Shown here piece by piece: positions 1-12,200 of a stretch of 64,000 nucleotides of DNA (position 1 is its first letter; the number at the start of each line of letters is the position of its first letter). The notes beneath the pieces are model-generated. The model searched no databases and had not been told where the DNA came from. It saw only the letters and a list, made by a program, of their open reading frames with translations. A program made the position numbers and the translations under genes. Source of the DNA: Nemertoderma westbladi (taxonomy: Eukaryota; Xenacoelomorpha; Nemertodermatida; Nemertodermatidae). Where the stretch lies: positions 1 through 64,000 of the forward strand of contig JAUCBJ010008852.1 in the NCBI GenBank assembly GCA_032718475.1, in the 5' to 3' direction.

Positions 1-1290
1 ATGTAGAAGTTCGGTGTAGTTGGGGTAGGAACGTGTACAGTAAAACTCACCAGTATTAGTTGGAGTTGTAGAAGTGCGGAGTAGTTGGGGTAGGAACGTG
101 TACAGTAAAACTCACCAGTATTAGTTGGAGTTGTAGAAGTTCGGTGTAGTTGGGGTAGGAACGTGTACAGTAAAACTCACCAGTATTAGTTGGAGTTGTA
201 GAAGTTCGGTGTAGTTGGGGTAGGAACGTGTACAGTAAAACTCACCAGTATTAGTTGGAGATGTAGAAGTTCGGAGTAGTTGGGGTAGGAACGTGTACAG
301 TAAAACTCACCAGTATTAGTTGGAGTTGTAGAAGTTCGGAGTAGTTGGGGTAGGAACGTGTACAGTAAAACTCACCAGTATTAGTTGGAGTTGTAGAAGT
401 TCGGTGTAGTTGGGGTAGGAACGTGTACAGTAAAACTCACCAGTATTAGTTGGAGTTGTAGAAGTACGGAGTAGTTGGGGTAGGAACGTGTACAGTAAAA
501 CTCACCAGTATTAGTTGGAGTTGTAGAAGTTCGGTGTAGTTGGGGTAGGAACGTGTACAGTAAAACTCACCAGTATTAGTTGGAGTTGTAGAAGTTCGGT
601 GTAGTTGGGGTAGGAACGTGTACAGTAAAACTCACCAGTATTAGTTGGAGTTGTAGAAGTTCGGAGTAGGAACGTGTACAGTAAAACTCACCAGTATTAG
701 TTGGAGTTGTAGAAGTTCGGTGTAGTTGGGGTAGGAACGTGTACAGTAAAACTCACCAGTATTAGTTGGAGTTGTAGAAGTTCGGTGTAGTTGGGGTAGG
801 AACGTGTACAGTAAAACTCACCAGTATTAGTTGGAGTTGTAGAAGTTGGGGTAGGAACGTGTGCAGTAAAACTCACCAGTATTAGTTGGAGTTGTAGAAG
901 TACGGAGTAGTTGGGGTAGGAACGTGTACAGTAAAACTCACCAGTATTAGTTGGAGTTGTAGAAGTTCGGAGTAGTTGGGGTAGGAACGTGTACAGTAAA
1001 ACTCACCAGTATTAGTTGGAGTTGTAGAAGTTCGGTGTAGTTGGGGTAGGAACGTGTACAGTAAAACTCACCAGTATTAGTTGGAGTTGTAGAAGTTCGG
1101 TGTAGTTGGGGTAGGAACGTGTACAGTAAAACTCACCAGTATTAGTTGGAGTTGTAGAAGTTCGGTGTAGTTGGGGTAGGAACGTGTACAGTAAAACTCA
1201 CCAGTATTAGTTGGAGTTGTAGAAGTTCGGTGTAGTTGGGGTAGGAACGTGTACAGTAAAACTCACCAGTATTAGTTGGAGATGTAGAAG
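1..1290. repeat. 65-bp tandem repeat array, about 20 copies
   Basis: Head-to-tail copies of a 65-bp unit fill this stretch from the window edge, so the array probably extends to the left. Copies differ by single bases (for example TTCGG, GCGGA and TACGG variants near the unit start), and two copies are shortened, near 661 and 843. The last copy stops within its first bases at 1290, exactly where the LTR of the BEL/Pao element starts. There is no coding sequence. Confidence 0.97.
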
Positions 1291-2290
1291 TGTAATGGTA
1301 GAGCGTCTATGAATCTCAGATCCAATTTACATTTATACATTACACACCAATTATGTTCAGTAACAATGCCAATATATTACGGTACACTCTATTCGACATA
1401 CCTATTCAGCAGAAGCCGTCCTCTGATTGGCCCTGCATCAGATTATTAATGCCGTTATTATTACAGCCAATTATGTTGCTCAGTTCCTAATGGTAATAAG
1501 TAATTATAGAGGTCAACTCTTATACTATATAATAGCAGTAACAACAATTTATTTGCACTCTCTCCTTGTTATTCAGTTGACTCTGTTGGTAGCTTTAATT
1601 AGTTTTGGAGGGATGGTAATTTACTCCTATTTGTTACCAGGTTCAGGTTCAGGTTCAGCTTCAGACACTTAAATTACAAATTATCATTAACACTTGTGCT
1701 ATTAAACTCTTACAATTACAACGTATTTTACAGTCAGACATAATATTTACATCCCTCCATTGTTTATTATTTCAAGTATTACGTAGTCCAATATGGCCGT
1801 ATTATCTAGTTAAGTTAAGTTTTATGCTGTAATATTTATTTGTGTGCGGATCTTCTCATAGACGCAAGGCCTACAGTGCAGTGCAATTCAGGAGGAACGG
1901 GTGGTAGCGTCCGGACGAATTATTTGTTGGTAAGTGTATATCAATATTACAAATTACGTAACCCTTTGTTTCAATCAATACTAAATATACAACATATTAT
2001 ATTCTTTGATATTGATGTTATTGTCCACCTGCGTAAGCAAAAGGGGGAAGTAATTGCCATCCTGTCCGTAGCTATTGATGTACCCTGTACCCTTCTGCCC
2101 ATTCTCCTCGGGAAAACAAGTGCCACTGGGAAGGGCCTTTGTTGGATTAGAAGTGTGTGGTAGCCGACGGACGTAAAGTAACGGGTTACTACGCTAGCGG
2201 TTGCTAGAGTGGCTGTGGCATTTCGGTGGCCGGCGTTATCTTTCACATTAAGGCAGTGGGGATAGACGCATGCAGCGGGGGTCCCATACA
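1291..2290 (+). repeat. 5' LTR of the BEL/Pao element
   Basis: It matches 13459-14457 along its whole length with about ten substitutions or single-base indels. It begins TGTAATGGTA and ends CCCATACA. A TATATAA box at 1526-1532 and a donor-like GTAAGTG at about 1930 are conserved in both copies. Short open frames inside the LTR do not look like genes. Confidence 0.93.
1526..1532 (+). promoter_or_regulatory. Possible TATA box in the 5' LTR
   Basis: TATATAA lies 235 bp into the LTR and recurs at 13694-13700 in the other LTR. Its position suits a retroelement promoter, but nothing else (initiator or mapped start) supports it. Confidence 0.3.
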
Positions 2291-3515
2291 GTAACAAATA
2301 GGAATATTTTGACTGAATCAGAAGGGTACCGGTACAATACTGTAGACCCTAATTATTATTTTACAGCTATCGATTATTACATTGCAGGTATTTTGGCTGG
2401 AAATAACTAAAGTTTAATTATACATCAATTTTTTTTCAGTTTTGTTTTTTTTCAAAATTATTCCGAATTTTTTTTTCGTCAAAATTTTGTTATCCCAGTA
2501 ACATAATATTTAATACGGAAGCACCACGGCTGCAGATTGAGTCGACGCGATCTGCAGCAGTTGGACCAACAGTATTAAACAAATAAAAAAAAAACTTTAT
2601 AAATTTTGCATATTCACAAAAACCCCCTAATCTGCAGTTAGCCGGTTTTTGCGTGAGGGTTTATAAGTTACCGGCAGAGTCAAATGTGTGAGAGAGTCCT
2701 TTGTCCCATAGCGTCCTACCGTGGGGTAAGTATACAGTAAGTTCAATTTAGAGCATTCATCTCATCATTCACTATTTTTTTGTATTTGTTTCTTTGCATT
2801 TATTTTCTCATTTCGCCCTATTGTCTCGTAACATACAGTATGATACACTATTCTGTACTATTTGTGTATGATTTACTTCCCGTAAGCTCGGTACTGTAAG
2901 CTCGTATTGAATATACTGTATAGCTGTATATAGTAAGTACGCCTATATGCAGTATAACTTTATATACTACATTTTCTATGTACTGAACTTCCGCTAAGGT
3001 AAACGCGGTATAGTATTACAAGTACAGTATAACTTTATGTACTAAACTTCCGCTAAGGTAAACGCGGTATAGTATTACAAGTACAGTATAACTTTATGTA
3101 CTGAACTTCCGCTAAGATAGACGCGGTATAGTAGTACAAGTACAGTATAACTTTATGTACTAAATTTTCCGCTAAGTTAGACGCGGTACAGTATACACTT
3201 TATATGCTATTTTTATAAGCTAAGGTTGACGTAAAGTAGTTTATACTGCAGCAGCGCCAGCGAAGTAAAGGTATACATTCCGGTATAAATCCAGCAATAC
3301 TAGGCGTACTTTATTTTATTATACAGTATACTGTTAGTGTAACTGTTAATTATTCTTTCACTCAACTCAACTAATTGTATATTTTTCTTATATATATATA
3401 TATATACTTTCTGTATTTTTAAATTTGAATAATTATTGTAACTTTATTGTCACACTTTATTATTTACATTTCTTTCATTGGCTTGTTTACATTTCTCCAT
3501 CGATAAGGTTTGATT
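2291..3515 (+). other. BEL/Pao 5' leader, no gene
   Basis: This AT-rich stretch between the LTR and the first gag codon has no long open frame and no obvious primer-binding site. It holds a small 59-bp tandem repeat, listed separately, and a short TA microsatellite near 3392. Confidence 0.7.
2945..3210. repeat. 59-bp tandem repeat in the BEL/Pao leader, about 4 copies
   Basis: The motif CTTCCGCTAAGGTAAACGCG recurs at 2988, 3047 and 3106, exactly 59 bp apart. A fourth, diverged copy lies at about 3165. The array sits in the untranslated leader just upstream of gag. Confidence 0.9.
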
Positions 3516-6500
3516 ATGTCTCATCATAACCTATCTAGTAGTAGTAAATCAGGCATCTCTGAGATACAGAGAACCGTTATGCCAGTAGATCCTGGTAGTG
3601 GTAATAGTGACCAAGGATCTTTGGGAAACGGAACTGACAATGACAGACCGACATCAATGGACGAATACCAATCTGCAACGTCTGCTCTCAACTCACGTCA
3701 ATCAGTTCAGCCCACACTTCCATCTCCTATTCTAGGAAGCGCGACAAATGTGCCAAGGCCATTGCGGTCTACAGGGACTGCGCCCATAAATGTGGCACGA
3801 CCTTCACGATCCACAGTTTCTGTTGAGCCCCGTAGAGATGAAGAGAGGACTAGTGAACCGAATGCACAATATACACTTAGGGACAAAACTCGACACAAAA
3901 GTACTTTTTCAGTGACATACGAAAAATTTTTGGTTGAGAAAAAATCGTTGTCTGGTTATAAAAGCCAACTCACCCGCTGTTATAATTTATATCAGCATTA
4001 TGACTCATTGGATCTAAAGTTAGTGTCTTTAAAACAGATCCAGGAGCTCGAAACAGCATTAGAAACAGCCTACCATAAATGCCTTTGTGTTTTTGAGCGA
4101 ATTATTTCAGCAACTACATCAATGGGTGATGAGGAGAACTCACGAAAATATGGTGGAGAAGCTGAGGTGCTTCGTGAAAAATACCAGAGACATCGTGAGG
4201 CCTTGTTTCAAATGTTTAAGGAGAGAAACAAATTGTACACTGTTGGATTCCGAAGTAGCATACTGGAATCTATTGCAACAGACCCACCTGTTGTGGAAAA
4301 TACAAATATTTTGACACCCATAGTAAATAACATGCCGACTTTGGCGCAAGAAGATTACACCATTGTCAGTCAAGCTAATCCTTCTCCTATTCCCTTAGGT
4401 ACAGCAGGAACTAGTGATGGATATGGACATGGACATGGACATGTACAAGCAACCAATCTGCGAACGGATTCAGAATGTAGTATTGCATCGATAGATAACG
4501 TTGCAACACACCAGAAGCCGTCAGAGCAAGGTGAGTCCGTTGCACACTATCACCCATCCCAGTCATGGCGCGGTGTCCCTTTGGATATCGAAAACCCACA
4601 GTGTCTTATAAATCCAGACGATTCTGTGAGTCAAATTAAAGGTAAACGGAGGTCAAAGGGAAGTGCACACACTAGGTCGAGTCGTAGTAGTAGAGTTTCT
4701 GACACTAGTATTTCCGCTATTATGGCTATTGAAAGAGATGCAGCGGCATTGCAGTTAAAGTCAGCGCAAGTGCAGAAACGTAATTCCGCTCAATTAATGA
4801 TGCAAAAGGCACATGCTGATATGCAAAAGGCGCAAGCTGATATGCAAAAGGCGCAAGCTGATATGAAAGCTGAAATGGATAACCAGTTAGCCGCCGATGA
4901 AGCCGAGATGGCTGCATTCAAAGTAACTCTTTTAAAACAAGATCGTATCAGGAAATTGCAACCTGATAAAAATATTCTTAGTTCACAAGACACTGGGGGT
5001 AATGGTGAGTCACCCATGACTGCTGGAGTTACTATTTTACCTAATAGACTACCGGTCAGTACTGTAGCTATTAGTGCCTCTTCAGGTATGTGTGAGGGAC
5101 CTATTATTGATATAGCGAGTACACCAAACGTACAAGTAAGGGGTGTGGATGAATGCCATATGGAAATTGGTGAGTTAAGTTCTGATAACTTGAATGTGTT
5201 GATTCCAAATAAAACTAAACCAGAAGGCACTATGCGTGTCTGTTCTGATACCAATGAGCTCAGTAGAAGCCCTATCACCTCTATCAAATTGCACCAAGTG
5301 CATACTGATCATTGTAGTGGTAGTAATGATTTACCTGTAGGTAAGCACCAGTCGGGTATGGGGGGCGATAATCCAATTTTCGATACCATTGGGGTGTGCA
5401 ATGGAACTCACCTTGATTCAGACGGTAAGACTTCAATTAACCCAGCACCGGTAGCGGCTACACCAAAAAGGGGACCTTTGAACCCAAATTGTTCTCGGGC
5501 CAACGCCCAAAATAAACCCAGTGCTACACATACACAATTTGTAACAAAACAAGAACTGCAAGAATCAATTGCACAACAAATGCAACAATTTATTGGTAGC
5601 AGTTCATTTCCGACTACTACTTCTAGGCAGTCTACACCCATTAGCACAATTTGGTCAACGCCTAGCACCAAGGCAGTGTCATCCAGGGCAGCACTGAAGC
5701 AGCGATATCCATTTTTAACACCGATTCCAGAAGCCAGTGTCGAGGGGCACATAAGCAATGAAGGGTGTGTATTTTGTGATGCAATTGGTCCGGCATCTAC
5801 TATCTATTATAGCACCAAAGGTGACCCATATCACAAGTACAATGCTGGTAATATAGCAACACCTTTCCCACACCCAACACCAATAATGCCAGATACATAT
5901 TCAACAGCAATGCACAATAATATCACAATTAGCGACCCCTCTGTCGAGCATCCGCATCTAGTAACTGAGCCACACTTACCAGCAGCTCCTATAGTCTCAA
6001 TGGCAACTCCCGAGGTGCAATCAATCACAAACACAAAGGAATCATTCCCTCATAATGCTGAGCACATAACTTACCCGATCCCAGTATTATCCACATCTGC
6101 ACAGTCTGAACGAAAACGAAGGCAATGGCTAGCAGGTATGGCTGATTCCAGGAATGCTGATCCTCGAAATGTAACAGACATGGGAGACTCAACTGAAAAC
6201 AAACATGCACCCAGCATTCAACTGCAGAAGTCGCTAAGGGATACAGCATTGAGCAGGGCAGACGAAGCCTTTACCAAAGTATTGGGCATACGAGCACCGC
6301 GGCAACCAGAGCATACACCAGTTGCAGGAGAAGTCTCACAAATTGGTCAACTTGGGGCGAGCCATATAGCAGGGCAGCCGGAGACGCAGCTACTCAAGGA
6401 GATATCAATGCGGCTACGACTTCCACCTCAATTCCCAACCCCATTTGATGGTGATCCTGTTAAATTTATGGGATTCATACAGAACTTTTATGATCGGGTC

Positions 6501-9245
6501 CATATCAGTGATATAACAGACTCTGAGAAACTGACTATGTTATTAATGTGCACTGAAGGGCAACCAAAGGAACTCATACAGAGTTATGTGGGTATACAAG
6601 ATGGATACGGGGAAGCCTTGCAAATTCTACAAGAACGTTACGGCTTACCAAATGTAATAATAGAAAGAGCGATTACTCGTCTGATAGATCATGATATGAT
6701 TGCGGAAAATGATAGAGAAGCACTGCGGAATTATGCAGATAAAATAAAACATTCGATGATAGTTCTAGAACAACTCAATAAACCCCAGGAATTGTACACA
6801 CAAAGTAATATGAAGAAAATAATGGCAAATTGCCCCATTCATGTGCAACGCAGATGGAATCGTAAGGTTTATGATGTGCGAGAATGCCTTAATAGAGAAC
6901 CAAACTTAGACGAAATGGCGATGTTTATACGTCGGAGTGCCGAAATACAAAACGAAAATGTTTTTAAGATTGATGAGTCACGGAAGCACTATGTCAAGAG
7001 TTCTACTTCAACTTTAAAGATGAGACACGATGAGATTATGCCAATAAGGAAGGAGACTACACTAATAGCACCTATGATGCCCAAGGATGACCAAAGATTT
7101 AAGGAAACCCAGCCAGCGAATAAACCTATAGAGGCTAACAAGGCTCGGCAATATAATAAACAACGGCAATCAACACCGCAACAACTACAACGTAATGTTT
7201 TACCGCCAGAGTACCCACTTGTATTGCAGCAACCTTTCCAGCAGCAACCATTGCATTTCTCAAATCCACAGCAATATCCACAAGCATCACCACAATTTCA
7301 ACAGTATACAACATATCCAGACCAGCAGCAATTTATGCGACCTGATCACCAGGCGCAGCAAAGATGGCAGCAATATCCTAGACAATCTAACCCGCGGCAA
7401 CTAAACACTTATGTAGTGCCAACACATCAAAATACGTCATATGGGAGACAACAAAATGGTACAGATCCTGTAGCTTTTAAAGAAGTTCGTCAAGCCTTTT
7501 GTAAATATTGCAAGGTTACCGGACATCGTGTATATGGTTGCTCGAAATTCGCAGAGTTAAGCTTCGATGAAAGAATGACTTACATTAAAGGAAATGGAAA
7601 CTTGTGTTATAATTGTTTTGGTGGACACTCACTGGAAAATTGCAAATCACAAGGAAAATGTGCAACATGCGACTCAAAGACGCACCACTCACTTTTACAC
7701 CCGCCACAAACAAAGGAAGGAAACAAACTAAGCTCCAAACAGGAGCTCGGACTAGTGATGCATGCAGAAGAAAGATACACTAGCATGTTACCTGTAGTTC
7801 CAGTCGAAATAAAGGTTCCCGGATCATCAAGAGGAATCACAACGTATGCATTACTAGACTCTGGAGCAACAACATGTTTCGTTGACAAACAAATTGTCAC
7901 CAAGCTCAATCTTGAAGTTGCGACAAGAAATGTATTAGTAGGAACGCTATTTGGACCAGATGAGGAAATTTCAATATCAAGAACGACATGCACAGTTTCA
8001 GCTATTTTACCAGGTTATCATAGCGAAATTTTAGTAAAAGACCTTAATGTACATGAAGAGATGCATTTTGACTCGCAATTGCCGGATAAATCTGTTTCAA
8101 AACGTTGGCCTCATTTATATCATCTTCATGATCAGCTCGATTATCCTTCACTTGACATTAATAAAGTGTTCATAATCATAGGAGTAAATATACCATTAGC
8201 CCACTATCGAAAGAATCAGTGCTTTGGAGGTGGTAATAAACGGGAACCATTTGCTATTGAATCTTTATTCGGATGGTGTGTTGCAGGTCCGAAAAGAAAT
8301 AATATAATTAGCGAGGAGAGACACAAGGTAGCTTTTATTAACTCGAGTATAATGAAAGAAGGTCCAGTGTATGATACAATGAATTACCCCTTACCAAATC
8401 CAGACAATGATTTACAGAAACAGCTACAACACTTCTGGACATTGGAAGGACAAGGTTTCAATACACCAGCAGATAAAGTAGAAAAGGCCCCAGAGGATAT
8501 TAGAATTGATAATTTAATGACAGAAATCAAACTGTCACCAGACAACCATTACGAAATGCCGTTGCTATGGAAACATGATCACCCTGTACTAATTAACAAT
8601 TATCCATTGGCATTATCCCGGTTAAATAGTTTAAAAAGAAGATTCGCGACGCAACCTGGCAAGGAAGATGAATGTAGAGAAATTATTAATGAATACATAG
8701 AAAAGGGATATGCAAGGAAAATGTTGCCTCATGAACTCGTAAACAAGCCAGCCACGTATTATTTGCCATGGCACTTTGTTACAAATCCAAACAAGGAAAA
8801 GATTCGTATAGTGTGTGATGCAGCAGCCGTGTACAGAGGCATGTCACTTAATTCACAACTATTAGAAGGTCCACCTCAAACTAGCCTTCTATTAGGCGTG
8901 TTACTCAGATTTAGACAGGAACAAATAGCCTTTGGGTGCGACATTAAGTCTATGTTCTATCAGGTTAGGGTATCAACGAATGATGCAGATAGTCTGCGCT
9001 TTCTATGGTTTGATAAAGGACAGGGCCATCTCCCACCAACCATATATCAGATGCTAGTCCAAGTATTCGGTTTACGTTCATCGCCACATAACGCAAGCAA
9101 GGGATTGCGAAAGACAGCTAAGGACAATGAAGAAACATTCGGCAAAGAAGTTGTTGAAACCGTAAATAAACATTTCTATGTCGATGATGGTATGAAGTCA
9201 TGTCGAACTATAGCAGCCGCCATCAATCTTGCTATAATAAGTTGA
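3516..9245 (+). CDS. BEL/Pao gag-protease-RT (N-terminal part of polyprotein)
   Basis: The frame of 1909 codons is read from the ATG at 3516; the TTG six bases upstream is not needed. The first ~900 residues are a low-complexity gag-like region with short Q-K-A-x-A-D-M repeats around residues 430-455. A gag-like domain (DUF1759 type) begins near residue 968 with PTPFDGDPVKF. Two zinc knuckles follow: CX2CX4HX4C near nt 7499 and CX2CX3HX4C near 7606. The aspartic protease motif LLDSGATTC is at about 7851. RT starts around 8800 (IRIVCDAAA, FGCDIKSMFYQV) and reaches the catalytic YVDD at 9177-9188. The frame then stops at 9243, well inside RT, while the rest of RT continues in another frame. I read this as an inactivating indel and not a normal gag/pol border. 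Confidence 0.93.
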   Translation: MSHHNLSSSSKSGISEIQRTVMPVDPGSGNSDQGSLGNGTDNDRPTSMDEYQSATSALNSRQSVQPTLPSPILGSATNVPRPLRSTGTAPINVARPSRSTVSVEPRRDEERTSEPNAQYTLRDKTRHKSTFSVTYEKFLVEKKSLSGYKSQLTRCYNLYQHYDSLDLKLVSLKQIQELETALETAYHKCLCVFERIISATTSMGDEENSRKYGGEAEVLREKYQRHREALFQMFKERNKLYTVGFRSSILESIATDPPVVENTNILTPIVNNMPTLAQEDYTIVSQANPSPIPLGTAGTSDGYGHGHGHVQATNLRTDSECSIASIDNVATHQKPSEQGESVAHYHPSQSWRGVPLDIENPQCLINPDDSVSQIKGKRRSKGSAHTRSSRSSRVSDTSISAIMAIERDAAALQLKSAQVQKRNSAQLMMQKAHADMQKAQADMQKAQADMKAEMDNQLAADEAEMAAFKVTLLKQDRIRKLQPDKNILSSQDTGGNGESPMTAGVTILPNRLPVSTVAISASSGMCEGPIIDIASTPNVQVRGVDECHMEIGELSSDNLNVLIPNKTKPEGTMRVCSDTNELSRSPITSIKLHQVHTDHCSGSNDLPVGKHQSGMGGDNPIFDTIGVCNGTHLDSDGKTSINPAPVAATPKRGPLNPNCSRANAQNKPSATHTQFVTKQELQESIAQQMQQFIGSSSFPTTTSRQSTPISTIWSTPSTKAVSSRAALKQRYPFLTPIPEASVEGHISNEGCVFCDAIGPASTIYYSTKGDPYHKYNAGNIATPFPHPTPIMPDTYSTAMHNNITISDPSVEHPHLVTEPHLPAAPIVSMATPEVQSITNTKESFPHNAEHITYPIPVLSTSAQSERKRRQWLAGMADSRNADPRNVTDMGDSTENKHAPSIQLQKSLRDTALSRADEAFTKVLGIRAPRQPEHTPVAGEVSQIGQLGASHIAGQPETQLLKEISMRLRLPPQFPTPFDGDPVKFMGFIQNFYDRVHISDITDSEKLTMLLMCTEGQPKELIQSYVGIQDGYGEALQILQERYGLPNVIIERAITRLIDHDMIAENDREALRNYADKIKHSMIVLEQLNKPQELYTQSNMKKIMANCPIHVQRRWNRKVYDVRECLNREPNLDEMAMFIRRSAEIQNENVFKIDESRKHYVKSSTSTLKMRHDEIMPIRKETTLIAPMMPKDDQRFKETQPANKPIEANKARQYNKQRQSTPQQLQRNVLPPEYPLVLQQPFQQQPLHFSNPQQYPQASPQFQQYTTYPDQQQFMRPDHQAQQRWQQYPRQSNPRQLNTYVVPTHQNTSYGRQQNGTDPVAFKEVRQAFCKYCKVTGHRVYGCSKFAELSFDERMTYIKGNGNLCYNCFGGHSLENCKSQGKCATCDSKTHHSLLHPPQTKEGNKLSSKQELGLVMHAEERYTSMLPVVPVEIKVPGSSRGITTYALLDSGATTCFVDKQIVTKLNLEVATRNVLVGTLFGPDEEISISRTTCTVSAILPGYHSEILVKDLNVHEEMHFDSQLPDKSVSKRWPHLYHLHDQLDYPSLDINKVFIIIGVNIPLAHYRKNQCFGGGNKREPFAIESLFGWCVAGPKRNNIISEERHKVAFINSSIMKEGPVYDTMNYPLPNPDNDLQKQLQHFWTLEGQGFNTPADKVEKAPEDIRIDNLMTEIKLSPDNHYEMPLLWKHDHPVLINNYPLALSRLNSLKRRFATQPGKEDECREIINEYIEKGYARKMLPHELVNKPATYYLPWHFVTNPNKEKIRIVCDAAAVYRGMSLNSQLLEGPPQTSLLLGVLLRFRQEQIAFGCDIKSMFYQVRVSTNDADSLRFLWFDKGQGHLPPTIYQMLVQVFGLRSSPHNASKGLRKTAKDNEETFGKEVVETVNKHFYVDDGMKSCRTIAAAINLAIIS

Positions 9246-12200
9246 TAGAATGTCTCAAAATGGGCGGTTTCAGACTTACCAAATTCGTGAGTAACTCAAA
9301 GGAATTTATGTCAGCTATACCAAAGGAGGATAGAGCTAGTCCAGACTTGGATTTAGACCTAGATAGAATGCCAATTACTAGAGCTCTAGGAGTTAAATGG
9401 GACACTGGGACTGACATGATAGGGATACAATCAACACCATGGAAAACCATAACAACTAAGAAGGAATGTCTGTCTCTGATAGCCAGCATTTATGACCCTC
9501 TTGGACTTGTTAGCCCAGTAATTCTAATTGGGAGGCGATTCATGAGAGAACTAACCCTTACTGTACCTAAATGGGACACTAAACTTAGCAACGAGTTTCT
9601 AACAAGATGGTCTACTTGGTCTGACCAACTCTATTTATTGAAGCAAATTCAGTACCCTAGAGCATATTTTCCAGACCAACAGAACTCAGATCAAATAGAA
9701 TTGCACGTTTTTTGTGATGCATGCGAAACAGGTTATGGAGTAGTTGCATACCTTCGACAATTACGGCATATTTTTCCACCTTCGGTATGTCTCGATATAT
9801 ATGAAGCCGAGCAGCACGACACAAAGTCAATTGCCTATGAAGCCCGTACCGCATTTGTATCATCACGAGTGAGGACTGTAGATCATAAGTTTTTATCTAT
9901 TCCGCGAAAAGAATTACAGGCAGCACTGTTAGGATCGAGGATGGGTTCGAATCTCACAGAAGAATTGCAATTTTCATTTACTGCTATTCACTATTGGAGT
10001 GACTCGAAATCAACATTAAATTACATTGCAAATTATGGCAGACGTTACCCCACCTTCATTCTTAATAGAGTCCATGAGATAACAACAGTGTCCAAGCCAT
10101 CACAATGGCACCATGTAAAGGGAAAAGAAAACCCCGCCGATATAGCTAGTAGGGGAGCTTTCCCTCAAGAGTTTGTTAATAAATTTCCAAAGTGGAAATC
10201 TGGTCCTTCATTTCTGAAATCTAATGAATTAGCTTGGCCTTCATCGGAAGACATGTATACTGGTAGACCTCCGATTGCGGGAATGGAGCTCAAATCGCAG
10301 CCAAAGGCTGGGGACATGAATCCAAGAGATGATGTCGCATACATTGAAGATCCATGCCCAAAAATACAGACTTTAAATAGTAACGAAGATTTAAAACTTA
10401 GGGAGAAAATAATACTAACAAGCATCAAACAAGTTGATTCCACAAGAAAGTCATCTGAAATTTCTAAACGGGAGTATTGGAAGAACATAGAACTAGCACA
10501 AATTCGGAAGTTAACAGTTATTAATCCACCAATCTCACGAAATTATACTAATGCAGAAAGTTTAGATGTTGTGAAGGTTACTGACGAAGATACCTTGTTA
10601 GATCCATTAAATTGGGAACTAAGACCGTTGATACATGATCTATTACCGCCAACACATACAATCATGAATGATAATGTTATTGACATCAACAAACAAGTAA
10701 TAACTGGCGTCAAAACCACAATTTCTGATAATGAAATATTCAAGATACCTTACCAGAACAATACTGAAACAGCGAGTATTGGTATCGATAATGTATCAGA
10801 AATAATAAGTGACCCATCTTATCAAAGGTTTGAAGTAGCAATAGTTTCGAATAGCGTCATTGAAAATAACCTAATACTGGACTTATTGATAGAACGCAGT
10901 GGTAAATGGAATCATATAGTCAATCAAGTGGGATGGTTAACTCGTTTTAAGCGATGGATTCAACAGATAGCAAGAATAAGTCCTAAGGTGAGGCAAGACT
11001 TTGAAATGAAGAAATCTACAAACTTACCCGCATCACAGATGTGTAAGGCACATAAATGTATCAAATCATATACCATGGAGATAATGGAGCGAATGTCGTT
11101 AAGAAAGGAAGAGAGTAGGAGACTGAGTTCATATGAATTCTACGATGCAGAAAGACAACTTATACGATATAGTCAAGCTAGGAAATTCCCAGTAGAACTT
11201 GGCAGGCTAAAAAGGGGATTTTTAGTAAACAAATCAAGTCCGTTGTATAAACTCCGCCCTTTTTTGGACGAGAATAATGTTATTCGTATGGGATCTCGAA
11301 TTATTAAGGCGCCATTTGATCGAGATATGAAAGCACCCATCATCATACATCGAAGTGATATAATCGCAACTCGTATAGTTCATCAAATTCACCGCTATAA
11401 TTTACATGCAGGAAGAGACCACACTCTAACCAATGTCAGGAAGCGATTTTGGATTGTGGGGGGCCAAGCTTTAGTGAGAAATATATTATCAAACTGCATC
11501 ATTTGCAAGCGTAATCATCCAACTGTGATGAAACAACTCATGGCGCCATTGCCACTTGAAAGATTAACCGCCTACGAACCTCCTTTTACTTTCACGGGTG
11601 TGGACTATTGGGGACCCATGACTGTTAAGATCGGTCGACGAAGTGAGAAGCGCTGGGGTGCGATATTCACTTGTCTAACCAGCCGAGCAGTTGCATTGGA
11701 TATTGCATACGATGCATCAGCTGCATCATTTATCAATGTATATAGACGTTTTATTTGTTGCCATGGAGATGTGAAACTCATCAGATCAGACAATGGTACT
11801 TGTTTCGTAGGGGCGGAGCGGGAACTTCGGGAAGCCATGGTAGAGTGGGATTCTGGAATAATTGAGAACAGCTTAGGACCAGAGACTAAGTGGAAGTTCC
11901 ACACCCCATATGCTAGCCATACATCTGGTGTTTGGGAGCGCCTTATAAAGATCGTTAAGGACGCCCTAAGGTCGTCCATTGGTAGCCATTTAGTTGATGA
12001 GGATACTTTACGTACAGCTTTAGCGGAAATTGCCAGGTCATTGAACTCTAGACCACTTTACGCGGCATCTGACGACCCTACTGCAGATCAACCGTTAACT
12101 CCAAATGACTTGTTGCTACGGCGGCCAGCTTCGAAGGTTCCAGGTCAATTCGACACCAATGCTATATATTCGAAACGAACTTGGCAGCAAGGGCAGATCC

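Noticed and set aside
1427-2297. Small open frames in the LTRs, duplicated at 13595-14464
   Set aside because: They exist only because the LTR is duplicated, have no recognisable domain, and are too short for a BEL/Pao accessory protein to be argued.
9200-9245. Programmed ribosomal frameshift between the two pol frames
   Set aside because: The shift is inside the RT domain and not at a gag/pol border, and I see no classical slippery heptamer with a clear stem; a simple indel is more likely.
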